DNA of 64,000 nt from Solibacillus merdavium (GTDB lineage: Bacteria; Bacillota; Bacilli; Bacillales_A; Planococcaceae). Under the pieces are notes generated by a model, which ran no database searches, had not been told where the DNA came from, and worked only from the letters and a program-made list of their open reading frames with translations. Location of the stretch: assembly GCF_014836935.1 (NCBI RefSeq), contig NZ_JACSPW010000001.1, positions 124,001-188,000 on the forward strand. The letters run 5' to 3'. Below are positions 40,027 through 49,204 of the stretch, in pieces. The position numbers were made by a program, and so were the translations under genes. Position 1 is the first letter of the stretch; each line of letters starts with the position of its first letter.

Positions 40027-40833
40027 TCATTTATCATCATCTACAACTTGACTAGCTTTCGATTCAGTCTCGTTCTGTGTTTTAATAGAAAAAGGACGAT
40101 CAAATAGAATGTTACCTTCATTGTATGTCCGTTCCAAAAAATCGATTGTTCCATTTTTATTATAAGTAATGGCTGTTGAACAACGCGTACCATAATTGGG
40201 TAATTTCACAAATTGTGCTGAGAGTGCTCGTTCTAAATGAATGCCTACCCCAGTATTTGGCAATACTTCATCATGTGCAATTTTATCATCTGCTAATAAT
40301 AAAATCAGATCTTGTACTTCAAATTGTTTATTTTGAGTACTGTTTATTAATGAATTTTTCGCTTTTTCGACTTTTGGCCAAGACGTATTTAATGTAGCAT
40401 TACTAAGACCGTAAGTACCTGGTTCGATCTTATTGTGCTCGTCAAATACGTTATTGTAATGATGCATTTGCTGCCCATCGAACAATAAAACGTTGTAGCC
40501 TCCATACAGATTCTTTTTTTCCCGTAATGAATCAATGAAGGATTCAATTGGCTGAGTAGAAAGTAAAAACTGGGAGACGATCTCTCCACGTGATAGGAGC
40601 ACTGTTTCTGGCTGGCTTGGTTCGCGATAATTCGTAATGGCAGCAAATCGCCCATTCTTTGAGAGCCCCATCCAGCTGCCATGTTGCAGTAAATCCCTGC
40701 CACCTAATATAGAAGGCTTATCCTCCCAAAAATGGGCAGCAGCTGTAGGTCGATCATAAAATTCGTCGCGATTTGCAATGATAAAAAGTGGATAATTTGG
40801 ATGAACTTTATATGAAAATGCAATTAAACACAT
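40027..40833 (-). CDS. NRDE (TANGO2) family protein
   Basis: 268 residues. ATG 40833 is chosen: GGGGG is eight bases upstream and the protein then begins MCLIAF, placing a Cys directly after Met, as in Ntn-hydrolase-like NRDE proteins. The NRDE motif is seen at IIANRDEFYDRP, followed by GGRDLLQHGSWMGLSKNGRFAAITNYRE. The family is widespread; TANGO2 homologues are linked to heme or lipid handling in eukaryotes, with no settled bacterial role. Confidence 0.92.
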   Translation of the reverse strand: MCLIAFSYKVHPNYPLFIIANRDEFYDRPTAAAHFWEDKPSILGGRDLLQHGSWMGLSKNGRFAAITNYREPSQPETVLLSRGEIVSQFLLSTQPIESFIDSLREKKNLYGGYNVLLFDGQQMHHYNNVFDEHNKIEPGTYGLSNATLNTSWPKVEKAKNSLINSTQNKQFEVQDLILLLADDKIAHDEVLPNTGVGIHLERALSAQFVKLPNYGTRCSTAITYNKNGTIDFLERTYNEGNILFDRPFSIKTQNETESKASQVVDDDK

Positions 40834-40976
40834 AGTTAAACCCCCGAAAGTATATTGTTTGAAAATTTGTAACATTTTATTTTAGGAAAGTATTTTATTG
40901 TTGAATGGTAAAGGGAAAAGGAACCTTTACACGAATTTTAAATAATACGATGACAAAATGAAAGGATTTAACATCC

Positions 40977-43900
40977 ATGAATATAAGCAGATTTTCTATT
41001 AAACGTCCCGTGTTTACGATTGTTTCGATGATCTTTGTATTAATATTGGGAGTTGTTTCTTTATTTAAAATTCCAATTACTTTAATACCCGATTTGAATC
41101 CGCCTATTGGAGTTGTTGTGACAAGTTACCCTGGCGCAAGTCCAATTGAAGTTAACGAGAAAGTGACAAAGCCATTAGAAGCTTCTCTTGCTACATTGCC
41201 AGGGATAAAAAAGGTGCAGTCGACATCCCTTGAAAGCTCGAATTTAATCATTTTAGAGTTTAATTGGTCAACAAATATGGATAAAGTGCAAACTGATATA
41301 TTGCAGCGCATTGATCTTGTCCCTCTACCTGAAGATGCTGGGAGACCTAGTTTTTTGAAATTCGATCCTGCGCAGTTTCCGGTTATTCAGCTTGCACTGG
41401 CTGCTGAGAATGAAGAGATAGATATCCGACAGATAGCGGAGTCGCTGGAACAGGAATTACAACGGACTGATGGGGTAGCAAGTGTAACCGTTTCAGGGAA
41501 AATTGTTGAAGAGATTCAAATAGAGCTGGATGCGCAAAAACTTGAACAAAAAAATTTAACGCAAACGGACGTCATGCAAGTCATACAGGCAAGTAATATC
41601 TCGATGCCTGGAGCAGAATTAAGTTCAGAAGATAATCAATTATTAACGACACGTGTAGTGAGTTTATTCAATCACCCGGATGAAATAGCGAATCTTGTAC
41701 TGTCCGTAAATCCATTAACAGGGGAAACCCTTAAAATTCAGGATATTGCGACTGTAGAACGAAAAGAGCAGGAAACAAATACAATAACGCGTGCAAACGA
41801 TCAGTCGGCAGTTCTGATTTCGGTTCTACAGGAATCGGGTGCAAATACTGCGAGTGTTTCTGAAACATTTCAAAAGGAGCTCGATCGTTTATTAAACGAA
41901 CCACAATATAAGGGAATTGAAGCAACCATTTTATTTGACCAGGGAGATTATGTACGTTTAGCGATTAGTAATATCAGCTCATCTCTCATTTTTGGCGGCT
42001 TATTTGCAATGCTTGTACTTCTATTCTTTTTATCTGGTATAAAAAGTCCACTTATTATTGGGATTGCAATTCCGTACTCGGTAATCGTAACATTTGTACT
42101 CATGTACTTTGCAGACTTTTCTTTAAATATTATGACGCTTGGAGCGCTTGCTTTAGGAATTGGGATGCTCGTCGATAATGCCATAGTTGTTATTGAAAAT
42201 ATTGAGCGGCATTTAGAGCTCGGTGAAAGCCCAATAGAAGCAGCAATTAATGGCACAAAGGAAGTAGCTTTAGCGATTACTGCTTCAACCGTGACAACTA
42301 TTGCGGTTTTTGTACCTGTTATTTTTATAAGTGGACTAATCGGTAAAATTTTTATGGAGTTCGCATTAACCATTTCATTTAGTTTGATTGCTTCACTAGC
42401 GGTTGCATTAACAGTCGTTCCAATGCTTGCAAGCCGCTTTTTACGTACGAAACCGGCAAATTCTGTTGATAAGAGACAAAGCAAGGGGCTCTATCGAAAT
42501 TATACTAAAGCATTGAAATGGGTATTAAAGAGACGGACGCTCATTTTATCAATTACGGTAGGTTTACTTGCTTTATCGAGCTTTGCGGTTTACAAAACAG
42601 GTACAGAATTTTTGCCTCCGACAGATGAGGGGTTTGTATCGTTATCCGTTAAGCTTCCAAACAGTGCATCGGTTGGAAAGACAGAGGAAATTGTTAGTGA
42701 AATAGAGGAGATGGCAAGGAAATATGAAGAAGTTGATGTCGTAGTAAGTTTAATAGGCGGCAATCAGCAATCTTTATCACGGGGGACCAGCAAGCAAAAT
42801 GAAGGGGAAATTTCGATTAAGCTTGTTGAATTATCCGAACGTAATCGTTCGATTTTTGACTTTGTAGAGCAATTTGAAAAGCGGGTTCAGCAGCAAATTG
42901 GAGAGCGAGCGGAAGTAAGCTTTTCACTTTCTTCTTCATCAGGTTCGACTCCAAATTCATTATCATTCCGAGTCACCGATAGTAATGAACAGCGGTTAAA
43001 AGAGACAGTCACTCAAATTCAGCAAAAGCTTACAAATATTGATTCGATTGTCGAGGTTACAACTGATTTGGATGAGGTGAAAGAAGAAATCCAAGTGGAA
43101 GTAAAGCGGGATGAAGCAAATCAATATGGCTTGTTGCCTTCACAAATTGCTCAAACAGTCAATATGATGACTCGTGGTGCCTTTACAACACAGATTATCG
43201 CTGATGACAGTGAAGTGTTGGGCGTGTATACAGGCTTTGGCAAAGCTTTTCGGGAAGATGTAGAAGCTCTTAAAAAGATGAAGCTTCGTACGAATGCTGG
43301 TGTATTTGTAGAACTGCAGGAAATTGCAACAATTGAAATCCAAGAATCGCAGACGGCCATTCGTCGGTCGGATCAAGCCGCAGCTATTGCAATTTTTGTG
43401 AAATATCAAACTTCAGAATCATTGAGCGGTATTTCCAAAAAGGTGGATGAAGCAATTCAGCAAATAGGGATTCCATCGACAATGAAAATTGTATTTGGCG
43501 GTGACCGAGAACTATTTGATAGCGCAAAGCAAGATATGATCTTAGCGATTATACTTGCTGTAATACTTATTTATCTCGTAATGGGCGCTCAATTTGAGTC
43601 ATTTAAGCTTCCATTTGTTATGATGTTTAGTGTTCCTTTAATGTTAATAGGGGTTGCAGCTTCATTATATTTAACAAATACATTGCTAGGGGTAACGGCG
43701 ATTATTGGGATACTCATATTGGTGGGGATTGTTGTAAATAACGGAATTGTCCTTATTGATTATATTAACCAAAAACGTCAGCGAGGATTAAATGTTACGG
43801 ATGCAATTATTGTAGGGGCTCAAGACCGGATACGCCCAATATTAATGACGGCTTTAACGACAATTCTAGGCTTAGTCCCATTAGCACTTGGAATAGGAGA

Positions 43901-44021
43901 AGGTACGGAAATGAATCAACCAATGGCCATCGTTGTTATTGGGGGGTTAATAAGCTCAACAATTTTAACATTGTTTATCGTACCAATCATTTACAGCTTA
44001 ATTGAAAAAGAAACAAAGTAA
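40977..44021 (+). CDS. RND-family efflux transporter (SwrC/AcrB-like)
   Basis: 1014 residues; twelve predicted helices with two large extracellular loops. N-terminal FSIKRPVFTIVSMIFVLILGVVSL, TM4 GIGMLVDNAIVVIENIERH and the second-half GIVVNNGIVLIDYINQKR are typical. Proton-driven export of amphiphiles; SwrC in B. subtilis exports or gives tolerance to surfactin. In TM4 one Asp is followed by Asn where AcrB has a double Asp. No membrane-fusion or outer-membrane partner gene is nearby, as expected for Firmicutes. Confidence 0.93.
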   Translation: MNISRFSIKRPVFTIVSMIFVLILGVVSLFKIPITLIPDLNPPIGVVVTSYPGASPIEVNEKVTKPLEASLATLPGIKKVQSTSLESSNLIILEFNWSTNMDKVQTDILQRIDLVPLPEDAGRPSFLKFDPAQFPVIQLALAAENEEIDIRQIAESLEQELQRTDGVASVTVSGKIVEEIQIELDAQKLEQKNLTQTDVMQVIQASNISMPGAELSSEDNQLLTTRVVSLFNHPDEIANLVLSVNPLTGETLKIQDIATVERKEQETNTITRANDQSAVLISVLQESGANTASVSETFQKELDRLLNEPQYKGIEATILFDQGDYVRLAISNISSSLIFGGLFAMLVLLFFLSGIKSPLIIGIAIPYSVIVTFVLMYFADFSLNIMTLGALALGIGMLVDNAIVVIENIERHLELGESPIEAAINGTKEVALAITASTVTTIAVFVPVIFISGLIGKIFMEFALTISFSLIASLAVALTVVPMLASRFLRTKPANSVDKRQSKGLYRNYTKALKWVLKRRTLILSITVGLLALSSFAVYKTGTEFLPPTDEGFVSLSVKLPNSASVGKTEEIVSEIEEMARKYEEVDVVVSLIGGNQQSLSRGTSKQNEGEISIKLVELSERNRSIFDFVEQFEKRVQQQIGERAEVSFSLSSSSGSTPNSLSFRVTDSNEQRLKETVTQIQQKLTNIDSIVEVTTDLDEVKEEIQVEVKRDEANQYGLLPSQIAQTVNMMTRGAFTTQIIADDSEVLGVYTGFGKAFREDVEALKKMKLRTNAGVFVELQEIATIEIQESQTAIRRSDQAAAIAIFVKYQTSESLSGISKKVDEAIQQIGIPSTMKIVFGGDRELFDSAKQDMILAIILAVILIYLVMGAQFESFKLPFVMMFSVPLMLIGVAASLYLTNTLLGVTAIIGILILVGIVVNNGIVLIDYINQKRQRGLNVTDAIIVGAQDRIRPILMTALTTILGLVPLALGIGEGTEMNQPMAIVVIGGLISSTILTLFIVPIIYSLIEKETK

Positions 44022-44197
44022 TGTTTGCTAAAGCACATTTATTTACTTCAGAACATGGAACTGCGTAGCATCCGACAGAAGGACATCATACTATAATGCT
44101 GGTCCCAAGAAAGCGTCGTAAGTGAATTTACGTAATACAGCAAAGAGTATTAAATTTATTTCATTTGTAAAGTTTTGATGATTTTTGGAAGAAAGAT

Positions 44198-44226
44198 TTG
44201 ATTTTTCAATACATTATCGTTAAAAT
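44198..44226 (+). promoter_or_regulatory. Promoter of the terC riboswitch transcript
   Basis: TTGATT (44198-44203) and TAAAAT (44221-44226) with a 17-base spacer, about 40 bases before the riboswitch. The preceding part of the gap (44022-44197) shows no gene. Confidence 0.6.
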
Positions 44227-44263
44227 AGCAATATAATTGAATTGAATATCCATTGACATTTGT

Positions 44264-44396
44264 CAAAGGGGAGTAGCTATAAGGAATTAAAATAGTAGCT
44301 TGTTAAGATGGCCACTACTTTTAGTTGAACTTACTTCACATTCGTCATTACATGGTTAGGAGCCATCGGGTGTGATAGCATAAAATGTGCTTAGCA
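44264..44396 (+). promoter_or_regulatory. yybP-ykoY (manganese) riboswitch
   Basis: Hallmarks in order: AAAGGGGAGTAGC (44265-44277), GTAGCTTGTTAAGATGGCCACTAC, TTCGTCA (44341-44347), ATGGTT-GGAGCCAT stem, and the 3' AAGACCTTTGCC that enters the terminator. Position in front of a TerC/YkoY-type gene is classic. Binding of Mn2+ stabilises the aptamer and prevents the terminator forming (established for the class). Confidence 0.93.
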
Positions 44397-44437
44397 AGAC
44401 CTTTGCCTATTTTTATAGGCAGAGGTCTTTTCTTTTT
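44397..44437 (+). terminator. Terminator of the yybP-ykoY riboswitch
   Basis: AGACCTTTGCCTAT pairs with ATAGGCAGAGGTCT around a T-rich loop (one mismatch), followed by TTTCTTTTT. Its 5' arm is the riboswitch 3' strand, so the two are mutually exclusive. Confidence 0.9.
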
Positions 44438-44523
44438 GGCAAAAATAAGTGGATTTTTTTCAACTATCAATAATAAATGCCTGAATATTTGGCTACAAGT
44501 AAATTATTAGGAGGGAAACTTTC

Positions 44524-45288
44524 ATGGAAGCAATTTTATTAGAATATGCATGGGTACTACTTGTATTAATTTTCCTTGAGGGGCTTTTGGCTGCTGATAA
44601 TGCAGTCGTAATGGCGGTAATGGTAAAACATTTACCGAAAGAGCAACAGAAGAAAGCATTATTTTACGGATTATTTGGGGCATTCTTGTTCCGCTTTATC
44701 GCACTGTTTTTAATAACGTTTTTAGCAAAATACTGGGAAATACAAGCGCTTGGTGCAGCTTATTTATTATTCATTTCCATAAAGCATTTATATGATAATC
44801 ACTTTAAGAAGCAAGATGAGAGTCTAGAAATAAAAGAAGGAAAAGGCTCTGGCTTCTGGATGACAGTGTTAAAAGTCGAGCTTGCTGATATTGCTTTTGC
44901 AATTGACTCAATGCTTGCAGCAGTAGCGATTGCAATTACGTTGCCGCATATCGGTGACTATCATATCGGTGGAATTAATGCAGGTCCATTCGCGGTTATG
45001 TTCCTAGGTGGTTTTATCGGACTTGTTATTATGCGATTTGCAGCTCAAATGTTTGTTAAGCTATTAAATAACTATCCAACACTGGAAACGACAGCTTTCC
45101 TAATTGTAGGCTGGGTTGGGGTAAAGTTAGCGGTGTTAGCATTAGGTCACGAAAATCTAGCTATTATTGACCCACATTTCCCGCATTCAACAATGTGGAA
45201 AGTCATCTTCTGGGCAGTACTGCTTGGTCTTGTAATCGGCGGCTACTTAGTAAGTGTGTATAAAAATAAAAAAGAACAGGCAAGTTAA
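44524..45288 (+). CDS. TerC-family membrane protein (YkoY-like, probable Mn2+ exporter or metalation factor)
   Basis: 254 residues, seven or so membrane helices with acidic residues inside them (EGLLAADNAVVMAVMV; ELADIAFAIDSMLAA), the TerC ion-binding pattern. TerC proteins under the manganese riboswitch protect from Mn2+ excess or load exported proteins with Mn2+. AGGAGGG site precedes the ATG. A hairpin terminator follows at 45301. Confidence 0.93.
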   Translation: MEAILLEYAWVLLVLIFLEGLLAADNAVVMAVMVKHLPKEQQKKALFYGLFGAFLFRFIALFLITFLAKYWEIQALGAAYLLFISIKHLYDNHFKKQDESLEIKEGKGSGFWMTVLKVELADIAFAIDSMLAAVAIAITLPHIGDYHIGGINAGPFAVMFLGGFIGLVIMRFAAQMFVKLLNNYPTLETTAFLIVGWVGVKLAVLALGHENLAIIDPHFPHSTMWKVIFWAVLLGLVIGGYLVSVYKNKKEQAS

Positions 45289-45300
45289 ATGTTTTTTTGG

Positions 45301-45330
45301 AGATACTTCTGTAATGAAGTATCTTCTTTT
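45301..45330 (+). terminator. Terminator after terC
   Basis: AGATACTTC pairs with GAAGTATCT around TGTAAT, then TCTTTTC. Confidence 0.8.
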
Positions 45331-45389
45331 CATTTCCAAAAGAATTCATTATACTAGAAAAAATGTAACAATTATTGGAGGCCATTTGT

Positions 45390-46739
45390 ATGCCTTTTAA
45401 AAAAATAGAAAGGCGAACTATTACGCCTTTCCAAATACTAATCACATATTATTCTATTGCTATTCTTATTTCATATTTACTGTTACGTATTCCAGGGGTT
45501 CATATAGAGGGTGTGAGCGTTTCACATTTAGATAGCTTTTTTACGGCTGTGAGCGCGGTCAGTGTGACAGGTTTAACAACGGTTACGGTTGCTGAAACGT
45601 ATAGTGGCTTTGGGCTAACGATGATATTGCTCATCCTTCAATTTGGAGCTATTGGTATAATGTCAATCGGTACTTTTCTTTGGCTGCTGTTCGGAAAAAA
45701 GATTGGCATGCGTGAACGACAGCTAATCATGATTGACCATAACCAATACAATTTATCCGGAGTTGTTGCATTAATTCGCCAAATTGCAAAGCTGCTTTTA
45801 ATGATTGAATTTACAGGTGCACTTATTTTAGCTATACATTTCAAGCGTTATTTTGCGACTTGGGAAGAGGCAGCGATAAACGGAATATTTGCAGCGATAT
45901 CTGCAACGACAAACGGTGGCTTTGATATTACCGGGATGAGTTTACAGCCATTTCATCACGACTATTTCGTTCAGTTTGTTTGTATGATTTTAATATTCCT
46001 AGGAGCAATTGGTTTTCCTGTTTTAATTGAAGTGAAGACATATTTAATGAAAAAAGACCCGGCATTTCGTTTTAGTTTATTTACGAAGGTGACAACTGTA
46101 ACGTATGTAGCGTTATTTGCTTTAGGTGCTGTCGTTATTTTTATCATTGAAATTTTTCAGTCATTTAAAGGAATGCGGTGGCATGAGGCGGTATTTTCAG
46201 CAATGTTCCACTCAGTCTCTACAAGATCTGCAGGTTTAACAACATATGATGTCACCTCATTTAATGAAGCGACTCAGCTATTTATGAGTGTGCTCATGTT
46301 TATCGGAGCATCGCCTAGTTCTGTTGGTGGGGGAATTCGAACGACAACATTTGCGATTGTTATTTTGTTTTTAATTGCATTTTCCCGTGGACAATCCGAC
46401 ATACAGGTTTTTAATCGTGAAATTCACCTTATCGATGTTTACCGCTCTTTCGCAGTGTTAATTTTTGCAATAATTATGGTACTGGGCGCGGCGATGGTGT
46501 TATTTATTACAGAAACACATGCTACGATGATTGAAGTCATATTTGAAATAACCTCGGCTTTCGGAACATGTGGGATGTCGCTAGGCATAACGGAAGAGCT
46601 GACTGCCTTTGGGAAAATGGTAATTATGGTTCTTATGTTTGTAGGCCGAGTTGGACTAATCTCATTTCTCTATACAATCGGAGGTTCATCAAGCAAGAAA
46701 AAATACCATTATCCAAAAGAGCGGATCATCATAGGATAA
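45390..46739 (+). CDS. Ktr/Trk potassium uptake channel subunit (KtrB-like)
   Basis: 449 residues; four repeated M1-P-M2 units. Filter glycines are visible in each pore: SVTGLTTV, TTNGGFDI, STRSAGLTT and FGTCGMSLG. ATG 45390 is nine bases after TTGGAGG; the in-frame TTG 45375 is within that site. It should take up K+ together with a cytosolic KtrA/C gating ring, whose gene is not in this window. Terminator follows. Confidence 0.93.
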   Translation: MPFKKIERRTITPFQILITYYSIAILISYLLLRIPGVHIEGVSVSHLDSFFTAVSAVSVTGLTTVTVAETYSGFGLTMILLILQFGAIGIMSIGTFLWLLFGKKIGMRERQLIMIDHNQYNLSGVVALIRQIAKLLLMIEFTGALILAIHFKRYFATWEEAAINGIFAAISATTNGGFDITGMSLQPFHHDYFVQFVCMILIFLGAIGFPVLIEVKTYLMKKDPAFRFSLFTKVTTVTYVALFALGAVVIFIIEIFQSFKGMRWHEAVFSAMFHSVSTRSAGLTTYDVTSFNEATQLFMSVLMFIGASPSSVGGGIRTTTFAIVILFLIAFSRGQSDIQVFNREIHLIDVYRSFAVLIFAIIMVLGAAMVLFITETHATMIEVIFEITSAFGTCGMSLGITEELTAFGKMVIMVLMFVGRVGLISFLYTIGGSSSKKKYHYPKERIIIG

Positions 46740-46766
46740 ATATTAAATTGATTATATTCTTAAGTA

Positions 46767-46805
46767 AAACATCCATTTCTCGAAGGGGAAATGGATGTTT
46801 TAATT
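46767..46805. terminator. Terminator after the Ktr-like gene
   Basis: AAACATCCATTTC pairs with GAAATGGATGTTT around TCGAAGGG, with AATTTT after; lies between convergent genes. Confidence 0.88.
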
Positions 46806-46818
46806 TTCAGTAATAAAC

Positions 46819-47106
46819 TTATCGTTCCTCCAGTGTTAGAACCATTAATCTATAAATAACATAAAGCCCGATGTACGCACCAGAAATTAAAAAAAGTTCA
46901 TTTAAAAATAGGGCATGTATTTTCGTCATAAATACAGCATCATCAATAATGATTTGATATATCGAAGTGGATGCAATACTGCCAAAAATAATGACAAAAA
47001 TAACTGCCAATATATTAAAAACAATTGCTAACTTACTGATTTTTTTTCTTAAATAAATCATAATGAGCGGAACAACAATAGTTGAAGCTACTAAAATAAT
47101 TTTCAA
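46819..47106 (-). CDS. Small three-helix membrane protein of unknown function
   Basis: 95 residues from TTG 47106, which follows GAGAGGAG by six or so bases. The frame stays open farther upstream, but without a ribosome site. Three hydrophobic helices (KIILVASTIVVPLIMIYL, AIVFNILAVIFVIIFGSIA, FLISGAYIGLYVIYRLM). Not recognised. The 198 bases between it and the radical SAM gene show no further gene. Confidence 0.65.
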   Translation of the reverse strand: MKIILVASTIVVPLIMIYLRKKISKLAIVFNILAVIFVIIFGSIASTSIYQIIIDDAVFMTKIHALFLNELFLISGAYIGLYVIYRLMVLTLEER

Positions 47107-47304
47107 AACTACACTCCTCTCTTTTATTTGAATTATGCCCTCTTTTTTGGGGTATAAAACGAATAGGTTGACTGTAGCTCTGATAAGAATGGACACCATG
47201 AAAAACAAATGAATGATTCTAAAGCGAAAAAGTAATAAGTATTCACTTCATATAAAAACGCTGCCCACTCAATATCAAGAGTTTGCAGCGTTTTTAGATT
47301 TAAA

Positions 47305-49038
47305 TTATTTAAATGTACTGAAATAAGGCTGTTGCCCGTTGCGGAAGTAGGTGAATAAATAACCCGTTTTCTTTTGTGGGGCACCGACTTCATAATTTTG
47401 TAAATCGATGTGGAACGGAATAATTAAAGAATGCTTAAATAATTCCCTTTCAGGAATTTGCATTGCTTCAAATTTCTCGCCTACGAGAGAGGGATTTTCT
47501 TTAATACTTCCATAGACATCCTTCATTTCATCCTCAGAAAGGCGATCGTCCCACCAAAGTTTACGTGGCTGGAACTGCTGGCCCTGAAGGAAGTCGTATT
47601 TCATCAAGCTTGTAATCACTTCTAAATCGACATCCTGGACCGTTTGCAGAAACTCAAGTAAGCGACGGAATAAATCCTCAAGCTGATGTCCGATTCGTGA
47701 CCAACCTTTCGTTTCCCAATACGTACCAAAGCTTTGGAAGAAATCGAATGGCGTATCAAATACTTTTGTTACTAAATATTCAATCGTATTGTCCATACGG
47801 TGTGCATTCCAATACTTTTCCAGCACGTCTTCTGCATGTTTAATCCGTACGATATCATCGAACGTTAACACATTATTGGAGAAAATCTCATAAGGCGAAA
47901 TATCAACATATGTGTAGCCATACTTTTCGGCTTCCAGTCGTAAGCCTGTCCCACGCAATAGTTTTAAGAAGCCAAGCTGTAATTCTTCAGGACGCATTGC
48001 AAATACATCATTAAAAGTTTTGCGGAATGATGCATAATCTTCTTCAGGCAGACCGGCAATTAAATCCAGATGCTGATCGATTTTGCCGCCCTCTTTTACC
48101 ATTGTGACAGTACGTGTAAGCTTTTCAAAGTTTTGGCGACGTTTTACCAGGTCATTCGTTAAATCATTTGTTGATTGGACACCGATTTCAAAACGGAACA
48201 GCCCTTTTGGAGCATTATCATTTAAAAACTGAATAACTTCAGGACGCATAATGTCGGCTGTAATTTCAAACTGGAACACGACACCTGGCTGATGCTCATC
48301 AATTAAAAATTGGAACATTTCCATCGCATAGCTTCGGCTAATATTAAAGGTACGATCTACGAATTTAATCGTTCTTGCGCCATTGTCCATTAAGTAGCGG
48401 ATATCTTCTTTAATCTTTTCACGGTTAAAGTAGCGGACTCCTACTTCAATTGAAGACAAACAGAATTGACAGCTAAAAGGACACCCACGGCTCGTTTCAA
48501 TATATTGAATTCGTTTACCTAAATGAGGTAAATCTTCTTCGAAACGGAAAGGTGAAGCAATTTCACGTAAATCGATTTTAGGCGGTTGTGCGTGGATTTT
48601 TAATTTGCCTTCTTCCAAATAGCAGATTCCAGGTACTTTTTCTAATGGAAGCTCTCCATTAAAATAACGGAGCATTTCCTTAAATGAAACTTCTCCTTCA
48701 CCCATTATAATGTAGTCAATTTCTTCGTGTTTACGAATCCATTCATGGACATCGTAAGAAACTTCCGGACCGCCCAATACGATTTTGACATTGGGTAATA
48801 CCGTTTTTAACATACGAATTACAGCAATCGTCTCATTGATGTTCCAAATATAACAGCTAAATCCAACAACATCCGGTTTCTTCTGGAATATATCAGATAC
48901 AATATTAAATGCAGGATCTTTAATCGTATATTCAGCAAGCTCACAATCGAATTCAGGCTGGGCTGCTGCTTTTAAATAGCGAATCGCTAAATTTGTATGA
49001 ATATATTTTGCATTAAGTGTACTTAATATGATTTTCAT
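47305..49038 (-). CDS. B12-binding radical SAM protein (DUF4080 type)
   Basis: 577 residues: an N-terminal cobalamin-binding-like Rossmann domain (about 1-145; GFSCYIWNINETI, LGGPEVSYDV), radical SAM core with CPFSCQFC (CxxxCxxC, about residues 190-197) that holds a 4Fe-4S cluster, and a C-terminal DUF4080 region. Substrate unknown; B12-dependent radical SAM enzymes commonly methylate or rearrange unactivated carbons. The full DxHxxG base-off motif is not present in the N-domain, so cobalamin binding mode is unclear. A plausible user of B12 in this cell. Confidence 0.9.
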   Translation of the reverse strand: MKIILSTLNAKYIHTNLAIRYLKAAAQPEFDCELAEYTIKDPAFNIVSDIFQKKPDVVGFSCYIWNINETIAVIRMLKTVLPNVKIVLGGPEVSYDVHEWIRKHEEIDYIIMGEGEVSFKEMLRYFNGELPLEKVPGICYLEEGKLKIHAQPPKIDLREIASPFRFEEDLPHLGKRIQYIETSRGCPFSCQFCLSSIEVGVRYFNREKIKEDIRYLMDNGARTIKFVDRTFNISRSYAMEMFQFLIDEHQPGVVFQFEITADIMRPEVIQFLNDNAPKGLFRFEIGVQSTNDLTNDLVKRRQNFEKLTRTVTMVKEGGKIDQHLDLIAGLPEEDYASFRKTFNDVFAMRPEELQLGFLKLLRGTGLRLEAEKYGYTYVDISPYEIFSNNVLTFDDIVRIKHAEDVLEKYWNAHRMDNTIEYLVTKVFDTPFDFFQSFGTYWETKGWSRIGHQLEDLFRRLLEFLQTVQDVDLEVITSLMKYDFLQGQQFQPRKLWWDDRLSEDEMKDVYGSIKENPSLVGEKFEAMQIPERELFKHSLIIPFHIDLQNYEVGAPQKKTGYLFTYFRNGQQPYFSTFK

Positions 49039-49204
49039 TATTTTATTCTCCTCTTCATAGACTCTATTGTAGCAGTGTAAACAGCTTCAAACAATATGGG
49101 ATAATATACCCATTTTATTACAAATGTAAATATGAAATAATATAATAATAACAAGTATATTTCAGAAAATTCTATAACTTCTAAAAAATGGGGGAAATAA
49201 TGTA

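Noticed and set aside
40977-44021. Partner membrane-fusion protein for the RND pump
   Set aside because: Neighbouring genes are unrelated; SwrC-type pumps in Firmicutes commonly stand alone.
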